Shown here piece after piece: positions 29,225 through 39,839 of a stretch of 64,000 bases of DNA (the stretch's first letter is position 1; every line of letters begins with the position of its first letter). Source of the DNA: Melieria omissa (taxonomy: Eukaryota; Arthropoda; Insecta; Diptera; Ulidiidae); NCBI GenBank assembly GCA_963971225.1, contig OZ020269.1, forward strand, positions 31,951,264 through 32,015,263, written 5' to 3'. The notes beneath the pieces were generated by a model. That model searched no databases. It was given only the letters and a program-made list of their open reading frames with translations, and was not told the DNA's origin. Position numbers and translations under genes: made by a program.

Positions 29225-30415
29225 AACTTATCGCAGAGAAGCGCTGAAATATTAGCGTCCCGCTTGCAGCAGTGGAAGTTAGTGTCACACGATTTTCGCA
29301 TAACGTCTGCGCGAAAGCGAGCAAACACGGAATTTCTTGATGATTGCTACACCATAGACGAGCAGACTGGGATAACGTACGCTTGTGATATAGACAAACT
29401 TTTCACTACTATCGGTCATCCACACATCCCTGATGAATGGCGCCTTTTTATAGATGGTTCCGTTAAAAGTCTAAAAGGTGTCTTATTGCACAATAGTAAT
29501 GTTTATCCATCCATTCCAATTATTTATGGAACGAATGTGGCAGAAACTTACGATACCATGAGCGCTGTATTAAAACTAATTGACTACGAACTTCATCGCT
29601 GGGTTATTTGCTGCGATTTAAAAATTGTAGCTATTCTCACTGGCTTGAAAAAAGGGTTTTCCAAGCACCAATGCTTTCTTTGCCTTTGGGAAGGACGGCG
29701 TCGAGAACTACATTATACAGATTACAAATGGCCAGCTCGAATTACTCACCAAATCGGACGTGATAGCATCGATCACATGCCTCTCGTACCGTCATCTAAA
29801 ATTATTTTGCCGCCTCTGCATATTAAGTTGGGGCTTATAAGGAACTTTATACGCGCGCTTGACTCTGATGGCGCCTCCATGGAATTTGTAAGGAAAGTTT
29901 TCCCGAAGTTAAGCGACTCAAAGATTGCCGCCGGTATATAATTAAATTTGCATGACTGACATAACAAAACTTAAGTAAGTTTAATATTTTTAGGCGTTCT
30001 CAATGGGCCCCAGCTGAAAGAATTACTTAAGCGTAAGGATTTTGTAAATTTACTGACAGCAACAGAACAAAACGCGTGGACTAGTTTGGAGGCAGTCATA
30101 GAATGTTTTTTGGGAAATAAGAAGGCACAAAATTACGAACAAATAGTGAAAAATTTAATAAAAAATTTCGGAGAGATGGGCGTAAATATGTCCCTAAAAA
30201 TACACTTTTTGGATAACCATCTGGATTTCTTCCCCGAAAATCTGGGAGATTTCAGTGATGAACACGGCGAGCGGTTTCACCAGGACTTAGCGACTATTGA
30301 AAATCGCTTTAAAGGAAAAAATACCTGCCACATGTTGGCAGAATACTGTTGGTCAATATGTCGCGATACCGGTGGTAAACATAAGAGGCAAAGCAAACGA
30401 ATACATTTCAATTAG
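29225..30415 (+). pseudogene. Widespread arthropod repeat-family protein, function unknown
   Basis: Exon 1 (to 29933) and exon 2 (29994-30415) are joined by a 60-base GT-AG intron, and the frame stays open across both. Motifs: PDEWRLFIDGSVKSLKGVLL, CCDLKIVAILTGL, QCFLCLWEGR, IILPPLHIKLGLI, NMSLKIHFLDNHLDFFP, SDEHGERFHQDLATIE and ML-EYCW. I recognise these as a protein repeated many times in arthropod genomes, presumably transposon-encoded; its biochemical role is unknown to me. The 5' end is missing, but about 375 codons carry no stop. Confidence 0.65.
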
Positions 30416-30950
30416 AATTATTTTGTTTCTTTCAATTAAAGTAGAACTTTGGTACTTCATTGAATTGCAGCTTCCGCCTTTTTGTTAATAACTTTCGAAC
30501 CAATAAAGTTAGAGTAATGAAATTTTGACATTTGTTAAAGGAGATTTTGAGTTTTAACATACATACTTTTCAAGATAATTCTATGTGAATTTTCAAGGAT
30601 ATGAAGGATTAAAATTTTCAAAGGACCTTTTTCATATCCTTTTTTCAGAAATATATAAAAACCCAATTTTATTAAAATTCTTGAGTCTTTCCTCTTTTAT
30701 TTGATGTACATATCGCCATATTCGAACGAGAGTAAGTATTTTTTATATTTTTTTTATTTTTTATCCCTTTCAAAATTTTGAAGTCCTTTTAAAAGGACAA
30801 AGGATGTAGAAATGAAAAACTGAGTATGCAGTATTACTATGTTTGATCTATAGTTTCACGCCCATATGGACTTTTTCCAGTGTGAAAAAGGCTGTCGCAC
30901 AGTGATATATTTTAATCTATTTGAAATGTACAGTGTTTAAAATTGTTCTT
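30416..30950. other. AT-rich spacer, no gene seen
   Basis: This holds an inverted pair CAAGGATATGAAGGATT / AAAGGACCTTTTTCATATCCTT around 30595-30645. A possible splice donor (GAGAGTAAGTATT) lies at 30730. I see nothing else. Confidence 0.35.
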
Positions 30951-30954
30951 TAGA

Positions 30955-31212
30955 TTGTTCTGAGTCCACCATTGCAGCGGAAATTTCTCCTACAACAGAA
31001 GACAACAAATGTGGGCAAAATCCTGCAAATGGAAATTTAGGTAAACAAGTAAGAACTATAATTAAACTTCAAATTAATACTTGAAATTGTTAGGTTGTGC
31101 TGAGTCCACAGTTAAATCAAACAGAACAGAACAGCACATACAAATCGGGCACAAAAATGATATTTCCAATTTCGTGCACCAAACGCTTAGCAATGAAGCA
31201 TTAGAAGCATAG
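30955..31212 (+). CDS. Two short terminal exons, unknown gene
   Basis: Exon A follows TTCTTTAG (30953) and reads CSESTIAAEISPTTEDNK, ending at a GTAAAC donor (31042). Exon B follows TTGTTAG (31094) and reads CAESTVKSNRTEQ, ending at TAG 31210. The phase is compatible (G|GT). Both exons begin with C-(S/A)-E-S-T, which suggests an exon duplication. Upstream exons are not identified. It may be the 3' end of a transposon-encoded or host gene. Confidence 0.3.
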
Positions 31213-31700
31213 AATGAAGTATTTAATTATTTATATGGAATAATGTACATATTTGTGTTGAATTACTTAAATCAATGAGATCTCATTTCAATGTTCTGTG
31301 TTCATATATGTATGTTTATATGTATTTTCTAAACTTTTTTCTAACTTTTCTAATTAAATGTTGTTTAAAAAAACTTAAATCGTATTGGATAAATTGTTGG
31401 GTGAGTGATTGTTTTTTATGACAATGTTTATACACATATTTGGTTAATGGTTTATAGATTTGCATACGTACATATAGAGAAACATTTTTTGAAATGGCCG
31501 CAAAATGTATCTACGAAAACCCCCCCCAAAATTAAATCCTGTGTGCGCCACTGACTCCAGCATACAATTTTTCTCAACTTTAACACCAGTGTGGTGTACT
31601 GCAGGACGCTTCGAGCCACGAGGAACACCAACCCCGACATAACGACCTGAGCGCTACACATGCAAGGAGCCCCAACTCAAGCATAGTACCAAAGAATATA
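31213..31700. other. AT-rich spacer, no gene seen
   Basis: I find no coding motif. The last 200 bases are less AT-rich and of unknown origin. Confidence 0.4.
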
Positions 31701-32000
31701 AGTTAACGACACAAACATTTCCAGCGAAATAAACATTTTTCGCTACGCTTAGCGCTTCTTACACGCGCGCTGCAAGCTTAGCTTGAGGTTCAACGGACTA
31801 TGCGGACGAATTTGCTGACGCTATGTCTGCAGCCTGAGCTGCCGATCATGTTGCAGCAACATGCTCAATTCCCTTTTCTTTATCGATATTTTTTAAGTCG
31901 CCTTCGATGATCAGTCGTCAAGTACCACTCCAATGGAACAGTCGTTCCCCAATGTGAATGAAAAAAATGTTGCTGAACAACAACGTTATTTTATTTAACT
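31701..32000 (+). repeat. Probable solo LTR, errantivirus type
   Basis: It begins AGTTAACGACAC and ends TTATTTAACT. The flanks are TATA (31697-31700) and TACA (32001-32004), which differ at one base. An AATAAACATTT signal lies at about 31728. The first nine bases (AGTTAACGA) match the 3' LTR start at 28974. Confidence 0.55.
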
Positions 32001-32091
32001 TACACAAATAACGTTTATTCATAGTTTATGAATTAGAGAAACTTGTTCTTAGTAATACGGTGATATTGTAAGGCCGCGGTCGACTCCGAGC

Positions 32092-33144
32092 GTGGAAAGG
32101 GAAGAAATACACGCGTTGTCGGTGCCCCAATTGAGGGAGAAGTTGAAGGAGTCAGTGTTGTTGGCATCAGGGCATAAAGCCACCCTTCAAGATAGGTTGT
32201 GCGAGCATTTTGGGTTGGCCGTAGAAGATGAAGGTGAATCAGAGGTTGCAGGGGTGGCTTCGGGAATTAGTGGAGTAGTGCGTCTGGCTCCAGTAGAACG
32301 AACACCATTCACCCTACGTGACATTCAGGACTCACTGAGTCTGTTTAGCGGGGTAGGTCAACCAGGTGTCCGGGAATGGGTCAATGAATTCGAAGAAAAT
32401 GCGACAGCGGTGCAATGGTCGCCTGTCCAAATGTTCAGCTATGCTAAGCAGCTCCTCAAAGGTGCAGCAAAGATGTTCATTTGGAGCCAGCGCGACATTG
32501 CTGATTGGGTTTCATTGAGGAATGCCTTGCTGAAAGAGTTCGGGTCAACGGTGTCGTCGATTGAAGTACACCGGCAGTTGCGCAATAGACGCAAACGATA
32601 TAACGAAGACTATCTCGAGTACCTATACCAGTTGATGGAGCTCGGGAGTCCAATCAACCTTGACGAGGCGAATACTTCATTGAGGGAATTCCGGACTCTA
32701 GAGCAGAAAAGACTAACTTGTACCAAGCAAAAAATTTGAAATAGCTTAAGAAGCAAATTGTAATTTACACTAAGATACGGTCAGGCCGGCAACTACAGAA
32801 GCAGGTGTATCACCCTAAAGTTTCAGGGGAAGAGGCTAGAGTTGAACAAACGAATAGGGAGAGGGCCACAGAGAGCAAGCGGTGCTTTAAATGCAACAAA
32901 GTTGGGCATTTGGCGAATAAGTGCTTGAAAGGAGTGAAGTCCTATAAGTGTGCACTTAGAGGTAGCACAGTGTAGGGGCTCTCGCGAGGAGGTGAAGACG
33001 GAACGGGCGAAGACACTGACAAGTCAAACCTCGGGAAAGTGTGTGATATTTAAAGAGTTGTCATTAAACAACTTTAAGTTTTCCGCACTGCTCGATACCG
33101 GTTGTGATGTGTGTTTGTTGCGCCATGACGTGTTTATGAGATAA
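32092..33144 (+). pseudogene. SAP-gag and protease of a Ty3/Gypsy-type element
   Basis: 32092-32739 is open but begins at GTG, the ATG having been lost. It has a SAP domain (LSVPQLREKLKESVLLASGH), then the gag core SLFSGVGQPGVREWVNEFE, MFIWSQRDIADW and IEVHRQLRNRRKRY. After a stop, a CCHC knuckle (CFKCNKVGHLANKC) is at 32883 in another frame. Protease follows at 33090 with FSALLDTGCDVCLLRHD; the DTG triad is present. The remainder of pol is missing. It is the best-preserved SAP-gag of the window. Confidence 0.8.
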
Positions 33145-33239
33145 GGAGATATCAGGCTGAGTGGCGATAGGCAGCGACTTGTCGGGATAGGGGGTAGCGA
33201 GCTCACTACAATGGGGAGCTTCCCTTGTATAAGTCAACA

Positions 33240-33635
33240 CCAGCGCAGTAAACAGTTGCGCAAAGTCGCCGACGTCAACAATAAGCACCAGCGCAACCAA
33301 TAGCTGCGCAAACTCGGCGACATCAGCAATCTCTTGGAATGTTGAGCATCCACCCACGCAGCTATGTGATCCGCTGCAAACTCTTTGGGTTGTTTGTGCA
33401 GCTGCACATCTGCTGCACTGAAATCGGATTCCCTCGTCCGCCCACGCAGCCTAGCGAATTTCTGGACCAGCGCAGCTCCAGCCGCGGAAAATTAGATTCT
33501 AAGTTTTTAGTTCTACAGGCGCTTCTAAACAGTGCAGAAGCACTTAAAAAAAATAATAGGTGCATAGCACCTTTTTAAAAATCGGAATAATAAAAATCAT
33601 CCAAGTGTTTTATTGGTGCGTAGCGCCAGGACTTG
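33240..33635 (+). repeat. LTR-like segment of unknown family
   Basis: The sequence changes abruptly at CACCAGCGCA (33238), inside the protease region. CACCAGCGCAG/AACCA.AG.TGCGCAAA repeats occur at 33238 and 33286, and an AATAATAAAAATC signal at 33586. I could not fix the ends. Probable LTR insertion. Confidence 0.35.
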
Positions 33636-34065
33636 CAAACTTCAATGTCGATGGAAGCCACGGGAAGGAACGATTGAAAGACTACGCAAGACTTTATGGC
33701 GTTCTGAAAGGTGTTTAATTATTATTTCGTTCATTAATTGCGCACCTCCTTTATTTAGAAAAGTGTTTCCTAACAAACAGTTGTGAATTTGTTCGCAATA
33801 TTTGGGTGGCGCTCCATATACTGAAGGAAGATTTGTTCCTAGGCAGAGTTTCCTCTGAAATTCCACGTCCCACTAACAGCTTAGTCATATATTCAATATT
33901 TGAACAAAAACGCTGAAAAAACGGCAAATTCTCTTAGATGCAGCTACCTGCTTCAAATCGTTAAAGGGAAATCCCAACACGTTTTCAGTGCGAATTGTTC
34001 CTGAAAACTATTTGCAGCACATGCCTGATGAACCTATATTTCGTTGCCTTGTCACAGTCGTTCTT
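33636..34065. other. Spacer with possible exon relic
   Basis: I see no clear gene. 33958-34070 reads KGNPNTFSVRIVPENYLQH before a stop, and could be a terminal exon of an unknown gene. I cannot name it. Confidence 0.25.
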
Positions 34066-34425
34066 TGACTTTAAAGCTTATCGCAAGTATTCTGTGCAGC
34101 TTGAATTAGCCGTGAATAGTATTTTTAAATATAATTCGCAGTATATTTTTTATTGAGTCATACGACTGTAAAGCTTATCGCAAGTATTCTGAAGCTTGAA
34201 TTAGCCGTGAATAGTATTTTCAAATATACAGTGCGTTTCGTTTATAACGAACCCGCTTAAAACGAACCAATTTCAAGTACGCGCTTTATGTTTTCGCTTA
34301 TTGCGGACCCCTTTTGAAGCGTACTTTCGGTTAAAACGAACAATTTTGCCCAGTCCCTCGAAGTTCGCTTTAAGTGAAAAGTTCTGTAATTCGCAGTAAA
34401 TCTTATTGAGTGATACGAGTGTACA
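34066..34425 (+). repeat. Tandem duplication with pogo/Tigger-like end
   Basis: A unit with AAAGCTTATCGCAAGTATTC and AGCCGTGAATAGTATTTT occurs at about 34073 and 34169. A third partial copy of its TTCGCAGTAAATCTTATTGAG part is at 34390. Between them, ACAGTGCGTTTCGTTTATA, ACGAACCCGCTTAAAACGAA and GGTTAAAACGAAC (34229-34340) resemble pogo/Tigger terminal sequence. There is no transposase. Confidence 0.45.
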
Positions 34426-34713
34426 AGCACCAGATACGCTGACCAACGGCTCAGCGAACAACTAAGCCAGCGCAACACTGAAATGCTGACACCACCAACA
34501 CGCGCTGCATGGCAAGTCAACGACCACCAGCGAGTCGAGAAGCCGTGTCAGCCAAAATAGATATGGAACAGCAAAACGCAAGTGGATCAATAGGTTACAT
34601 TTAGCTTAAGAACAATATTGTGATCAGTTTGAAATTATCAATAAAACTGAGCGGACATAGTCCGAACTAAAAATCATTTTTTTTTAATACGATAAACAAA
34701 AGTTTATCTAACT
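34426..34713 (+). repeat. Solo LTR, TRIM family copy 1
   Basis: The flanks are TACA at 34422-34425 and 34714-34717. The sequence matches the LTRs at 53812 and 54503 but carries no copy of the 58 bp internal repeat unit that those have twice and once. It has a short extra stretch (ATGGAACAGCAAAACG). The start AGCACC lacks the TTA of AGTTAGCACC. Confidence 0.85.
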
Positions 34714-34728
34714 TACATTACGAGTGTA

Positions 34729-35690
34729 ATGTCTCTAGCAAATTCCAAATTATTTGAGGTGCTTAGAGCTTCACAAACTGAGCAAGACTTCGTTGCGGCT
34801 ATTTTGAAAGAATTAAGTACTAAAATACATAACATAGAAGAATACGAGGACATGACAAGCCAACTTCATTTTATTTACACCAAAACTAAAACCAATTGGC
34901 AAGCCGCGAATCGTTGCGCGAAAACATTTGAAAAAAAGGATGAAAAGTGGCTAACAGATGTTAGTAGATTTGACGAAGAGCAGCCCCATACATCAACCGA
35001 CCGAACTAGAGGGAGACCAACATAAACTATAGCCGAGTGTTCGACCTTCACAAGGAAAAGGAAGTTGTTAGATGGTACTCAAGATATCGCCACGGGTCAT
35101 CTTTCTGAAGCATTGTCCATGAAATACAAAAAGGACGAAGAGAAGATTGTTGGATCACCCTTTATGATTATTAGTATTTAAATCTAACTCTCTTATTCTT
35201 TCTTGTTCTCACACTCATTGTAAACATGCACACACACACATGCACCCATTATTGCACTAAAGCTTTTCTTTCACTTGTACAAACTTCACATGAATACATA
35301 GTAGTTCATAGAATACACATAGATCAGTATAAGTCTAGCATTTGCACGCATCGCTCGGTTGTTTTATTTTCGGTTGCAAATATACACGCCCAAACATTTT
35401 ATGTAGCCAAGAAAAAACTATTCTTGGACCAAACAAATATTAAGGCTCATATAACAGAAGCAGTTGGGTTAGCAAGTCCAAAGCGAATCATGAGGATAAA
35501 AAATAGTATTCCCACTCCACAAAATGCATTGCCTCGACAATTCACTTCTGAGGAGGCTTTGGCGCTGTTTGTGGATCTTGGATTGTCGAAGGGAAAATAT
35601 ATAATGCTGCGTTAGTCATTATTACAACATAATGCCAATCTTCTTCCTGGATACGGACACATAAGACGCGTCGCCTAAGACACCGCCATG
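34729..35690 (+). pseudogene. Widespread repeat-family protein, N-terminal part
   Basis: 34729-35025 is open: KLFEVLRASQTEQDFVAAIL ... NWQAANRCAKTFEKKDEKWL ... RTRGRPT. After frame loss come ATGHLSEALSMKYKK (about 35085) and, at 35540, FTSEEALALFVDLGLSKGKY, followed after a stop by a QHNANLLPGYGH-like run. This motif order ('gRP...F...S.RTKRRK', then 'EALAL..d..LSK..Y') belongs to a multicopy arthropod protein family of unknown function, probably transposon-borne. Multiple stops are present. Confidence 0.5.
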
Positions 35691-35705
35691 TTAAAACGGT
35701 GAAGT

Positions 35706-36602
35706 TTGCTACAAGAAAATGAGTCGATTCTGAGGTCATTTATGACTGTCAAGCGACCAGTTGAAAAACTAGACTTGGACCAGTCCGATTTCCCACAGGG
35801 AAACAACAACAACAATTACAACACACCAGCAAATTGGATTCCACTACCGCAACTAAATACTAGTGTAAATCGCCATAAATCCTACAACAACAGCAAAGGC
35901 CGTCGTCGTCGCCACATCAATAACGAATCCAGATACGAACGCCGGTGGAGACACCCTACAATTAGCAACTGGAGTAGCAGCAGTAGCAGAAGGTACTATA
36001 ATTATAGCAGTAGCAATAGACATTGCACAGACACAATACATAGACGCGAAGAAAGAAAGCAAAAGAAATTCATTGAAATCGACTGCCCACAAATCATTCG
36101 GGAATATAATGCTCACATGGGTGGAGTCGATTTGTTAGACGGCCTCATGGGTCGATATCACATTCGAGCTAAAAGTCGAAATATTATGATTAGACTCTTC
36201 TATCATTTTGTGGGCATGGCCATTACGAATGCATTCATTCTATACAAGCGTATGCATGCTGAGAAAGCAAAAAATTCCAGCAATTCGTCCGAAAAAAACA
36301 GCTTCTACAGCTTCCACAAGGAAAAACGACTTGTAGGTCGACCATCAATAAATCCAAGTGTTGATCGGACAATAACACCACAGTCTGGACCATCAGGTAT
36401 TGGAAAAGGAGCTATTCATCTAGTTGCTGATGTTCGGTTCGATGGTGTAGATCATTTTCCAATTTGGCTTGATAGAAAAGGCAAAAAGAAGTGCAAGCAT
36501 TGTAAAAAGTCGGATACTCAAGCCGTTTGTTGTAAATGTGATCTTCATTTATGTGGCACAGTCGATAGAAATGGTTTCTGGGACTATCACTATAGAAAAT
36601 AA
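35706..36602 (+). pseudogene. piggyBac-like transposase C-terminus
   Basis: From about 36060 the frame reads IIREYNAHMGGVDLLDGLMG and RLFYHFVGMAITNAFILYK, the piggyBac block after the last catalytic Asp. It ends in a Cys-rich domain (CKHCKKSDTQAVCCKCDLHL). This matches the piggyBac C-terminal zinc-binding RING/PHD-like module. The upstream 100 codons (Asn/Ser/Arg-rich) look like read-through of unrelated sequence. Both catalytic N-terminal Asp blocks are absent. Confidence 0.8.
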
Positions 36603-37199
36603 TATGTTTTATACCCTGTAAATCGAGCCAAGGGGAAGAAGAAGACTGTCGTGTATGTGAACGACCCTGCGTTCCGTTGCCAGCCGTTCCGGTAGAGAGA
36701 ACCAAGTTGCCGTGCTTAATGTGGCTCTTCTGAAGTTGGCGGCCATTGCGACGACACACGTTTTCCTATTCTTAAAGTTATTGCCATTGTACTTTTCATA
36801 TTAATTAAATAAACGGATTTGCGCGTATACAAAAAAGACATATGTGAGGACGAGCCTACAAGCGAGGACACGCGCCGCGAACGATGTCGAGCAAAATTAA
36901 TTTTCTTTAATTTAACTTTGTTTTCCTATATAAAAGTGTTCGGTAAAGTTCTCGTGTTTCAACCCTTTTCCTTTCCTTTTCTCAATAAAACTTGTTTGGT
37001 AGAAGAGTATATACATGTAGGACTGGGGACTCTGCACAACGGACAGACCAGTGCGACCCTGACAGACAAATGACGAGACAAAGCGGACTGGACGCTTGCA
37101 CGAACGAGCGAGGACGTCAACGACGGAGTTAGCGGGCAACCACGGGGGACAGCGCGGACGAATTAACTTGAAACGTTTTTAATAAATTGCAAATGTACA
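36603..37199. repeat. Spacer with possible LTR 37016-37199
   Basis: TGTAGGACTGGGGACTC at 37016 resembles the LTR start TGTAGGACCGACAGG at 55114 and shares later words (GACCAGTGCGACCCTGACAG, GCGGACTGGACG). It ends near AAATGTACA (37199). No matching TSD. It may be a diverged relative of the 55 kb Gypsy LTR. Confidence 0.35.
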
Positions 37200-37567
37200 C
37201 TGAGTTTAAAGCGCGGTTTTTCATTTGGAAATCCCACCAGTGGATTGAGTAAAAACCGAGGTTTCATTTTAAATTCTGTGCGTTGCAATTTTGAACGGGC
37301 TACCAGGGAAAAAAAGCGGCGAAAGTTAGTCGGCGAATAGATAGAGAAGCGCGCGGTTTGGTTCGGTCGACGGTCCGCGGCATTAAAGTGTAAAATTCTA
37401 ATCCAGCAGAAGTTATTACACTTGTAAACAAATAAAAAGCGTTTTCTTTCGCCTACGGCTCACACAATATTGAGTCTTCAGTTGGATTTTAATAAAGAAT
37501 ATTCCCATAACACAGAACTCCTCGTTTAATTTACAACGAGAGAATCAATTGAAATTGATTCTATAAC
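37200..37567 (+). repeat. Probable errantivirus 5' LTR
   Basis: This segment lies upstream of the tRNA-Ser primer site at 37568. It contains AATAAAAAGCG and AATAAAGAATATT signals in its last 150 bases and ends GAAATTGATTCTATAAC. The left boundary is unknown. Confidence 0.4.
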
Positions 37568-37583
37568 TGGCACAGTCGGCATT
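37568..37583 (+). promoter_or_regulatory. Primer-binding site, tRNA-Ser type
   Basis: TGGCACAGTCGGCATT is two changes from TGGCGCAGTCGGTAGG of 17.6/297-type elements. Confidence 0.7.
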
Positions 37584-37699
37584 ACAAACCTGCATAACTA
37601 ATAAAAAGGATAATAATTTTTTATTTTTACAATAAAAGGAATTGTTTAAATAAAAGTAAAATAAAATGGTAGTGAATAACAGCCGAATCGTGGACGCTG

Positions 37700-38020
37700 A
37701 AGCTGCTTGAACCATTCGATGGATCTGAGAGAAAATTGGCCAGGTATATAAACACGGTGGATACTCTGGTGCCAACAATGAACGCAGCAACTCCGGACGA
37801 TCAACTTTATTTCTTCCAATGCATCCTGATGTGTAGGGAACAGCCAAATACCTGGGCCCAACTACGGACAAATCTTATAAACGAGTATGCGGACCACAGA
37901 TCAATCGATGAAGCGATCATTAAGACATTAAGATCAACAACATTAAATTCAAAGGTGATATAAATGAGTTTGGTACTAAAATATTAGACAGAATAAGCTC
38001 CATACGTGACAGAATATATA
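37700..38020 (+). pseudogene. Errantivirus gag, N-terminal part
   Basis: PFDGSERKLARYINTVDTLV and YFFQCILMCREQPNTWAQL are typical for the gypsy-group gag N-terminal half ('f.G....L..YI..v......'). The frame slips near 37960, then continues as DRISSIRDRIYM up to the LTR inserted at 38021. It is truncated there. Confidence 0.65.
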
Positions 38021-38275
38021 TGTGAGAGGGGCACGCCCGGCGACGCATGCCGCACGCGCGACAGCTCGAGGGGCAAGCGCAGGCGACGCGAACCGCATGC
38101 GCGACAGCGCGTAGCGAAGTCAGTCGCTGGCGAGAAGTAAAGAGGAAAGGACGTCGTCGCGCGGTCGTGTGTTGCTATTGGTTTATACTCCCGGGATTTC
38201 AATTATTTTGTACTTTCCGGTTTTTCAATTAGTTTATACTCCCTGGTTTTTCAATATTAATAAACATTCATTACA
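38021..38275 (+). repeat. Ty3/Gypsy 5' LTR, inserted in errantivirus gag
   Basis: The ends are TGTGAGAGGGG and TTCATTACA. It interrupts the gag at 38020 after AGAATATATA. AATAAAC lies 15 bases before the end. TTTATACTCCC(G/T)GG..TTTCAATTA-like units repeat twice (38185 and 38230). Two bases separate it from the primer site. Confidence 0.7.
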
Positions 38276-38277
38276 TT

Positions 38278-38295
38278 TGGGGGCTCGTGCCGGTC
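38278..38295 (+). promoter_or_regulatory. Primer-binding site, tRNA-Pro-like
   Basis: TGGGGGCTCGTGCCGG resembles the tRNA-Pro site TGGGGGCTCGTCCGGG of murine-type retroviruses, with one inserted base. The assignment is an inference. Confidence 0.5.
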
Positions 38296-38567
38296 CAGAA
38301 CGCGGGTGGAAAGCAATTAGTGCAGAAGAAAGTTGAACGGTTGAACAGTTGAATTCAGTTGCGTCGGTTGTGTGCACAGCGAGCGGTGCTGTACAGAAAA
38401 TTGAACACTAGTCGCATTTCGGCAAATTCAGTCGCGTCGGTTGCGTATGCGGTACGCTGGACCGTGTGTGTGTTGAGTGGTGTTGTTTTTGCACGCGAAT
38501 GAAAAGGGCAGAAGCTATCCCGTTAGCATAAAAAAAATACGTACGCATGCGTGGCGTGTTGATATCA

Positions 38568-39511
38568 TGGGCAAAGTGAGGCACACGCCAGCAAAGAAAG
38601 GAAGCGAAAAGCAGAGCGTGCAAAAGCAGGAGACAAGTGAAAAAGAACCAATGTCGAGTGATAACGAAAGCACGTGCGTAGTACAGAACAGCGGGAGTAG
38701 TGACATTGGAGCGCAAATGCAGCAGCTGGTGCAGTTGCTGTCGTTGAAGATTCAGATAGATGAGCAAAGAGAAAGCCAAGTAAAGATATCTGCGGACAAT
38801 TTCGAAAAAGTAGTGAACGACTGCGATGGTCATACAGTGCCGATACAAAAGTGGTTTGAAATATTCGAGAAAAACGCTGAAGCGTACGAGCTCACAGAGA
38901 AATAGAAATATGTGCAGGCAAGGGGTAAAGTGAGTGGCGCCGCGCAGTTGTTCCTAGAATCAGAACTTGTGAGTGACTATGACGAGCTAAAGCGCGCATT
39001 GAGTGTCGAATTTGAGGGCAGTTGGAACAGTGCAGACGTACATCAGCAATTGAGAGGCAGAAGAAAGCACAAAGAGGAGACATTTCATGAGTATATGCTT
39101 AGTATGAAAAAACTGGCTGTTCTAGGAAATGTTGAAGAAGCTGCAGTATTGCGTTATTTTGTTGACGGGCTATCCATTAAATACGAGTATAAGTGTGTCA
39201 TGTACCGCTGCAAATCGTTTAAAGAGCTAAAAGCCGAATTCGACATATATGAGCGACTGCTCGGAAGTGACAAAGAAAACGGTGGCCAAAATAAAACAAA
39301 TACCGTCGCGGCGGAAAATCGGGTGCAGAACAAGAAAAAAGAACACTGTTTTAATTGCGGCTCAGCAGAGCACAAAAGAAAGGACTGCACAGCGGAGACG
39401 AAGTGTTTTCAGTGTAACAAAAGTGGGCATATCGCGCGAGTTACAGCCCCCACTGCAACAACTCCAACAACAACGAACAGCGCACCGCCAAAACCACCGA
39501 GAACGATGTAA
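38568..39511 (+). pseudogene. Ty3/Gypsy gag with one in-frame stop
   Basis: ATG 38568 opens MGKVRHTPAKKG. The frame has TAG at 38903-38905 but is otherwise open for about 314 codons. The gag core: VPIQKWFEIFEKNAEAYEL, then ADVHQQLRGRRKHKEE and FHEYMLSMKKL, followed by two CCHC knuckles, CFNCGSAEHKRKDC and CFQCNKSGHIA (the second loses its last Cys). A proline/threonine-rich tail follows. Confidence 0.82.
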
Positions 39512-39839
39512 CAGGCCGTTGACACCGACACAACAACAAAAACGCATTCAAAGCACAATTACAAATAGGAAATAAGATATACGAAATACTTTGCTTAGCA
39601 AGCGTCTACGGACAGAAATATAGAATAAGCACTTTTTGTAAATTAGCAAATAAGCTTTCATAATCAATTACCAAAATAAAGTCAATCACTCTTGATTCTG
39701 AAGACAACTGCAACGGTAGTGTTTCGTTTTCGCTCCAGTTGTAGAGCTAGATTTATATTTTTTTGGTGATACGCAACGGAGAAACGTAAGTCGCGCGATT
39801 GCACTGGCAAAAAAGAATAAGTTCGTATAGTTGTTGATC

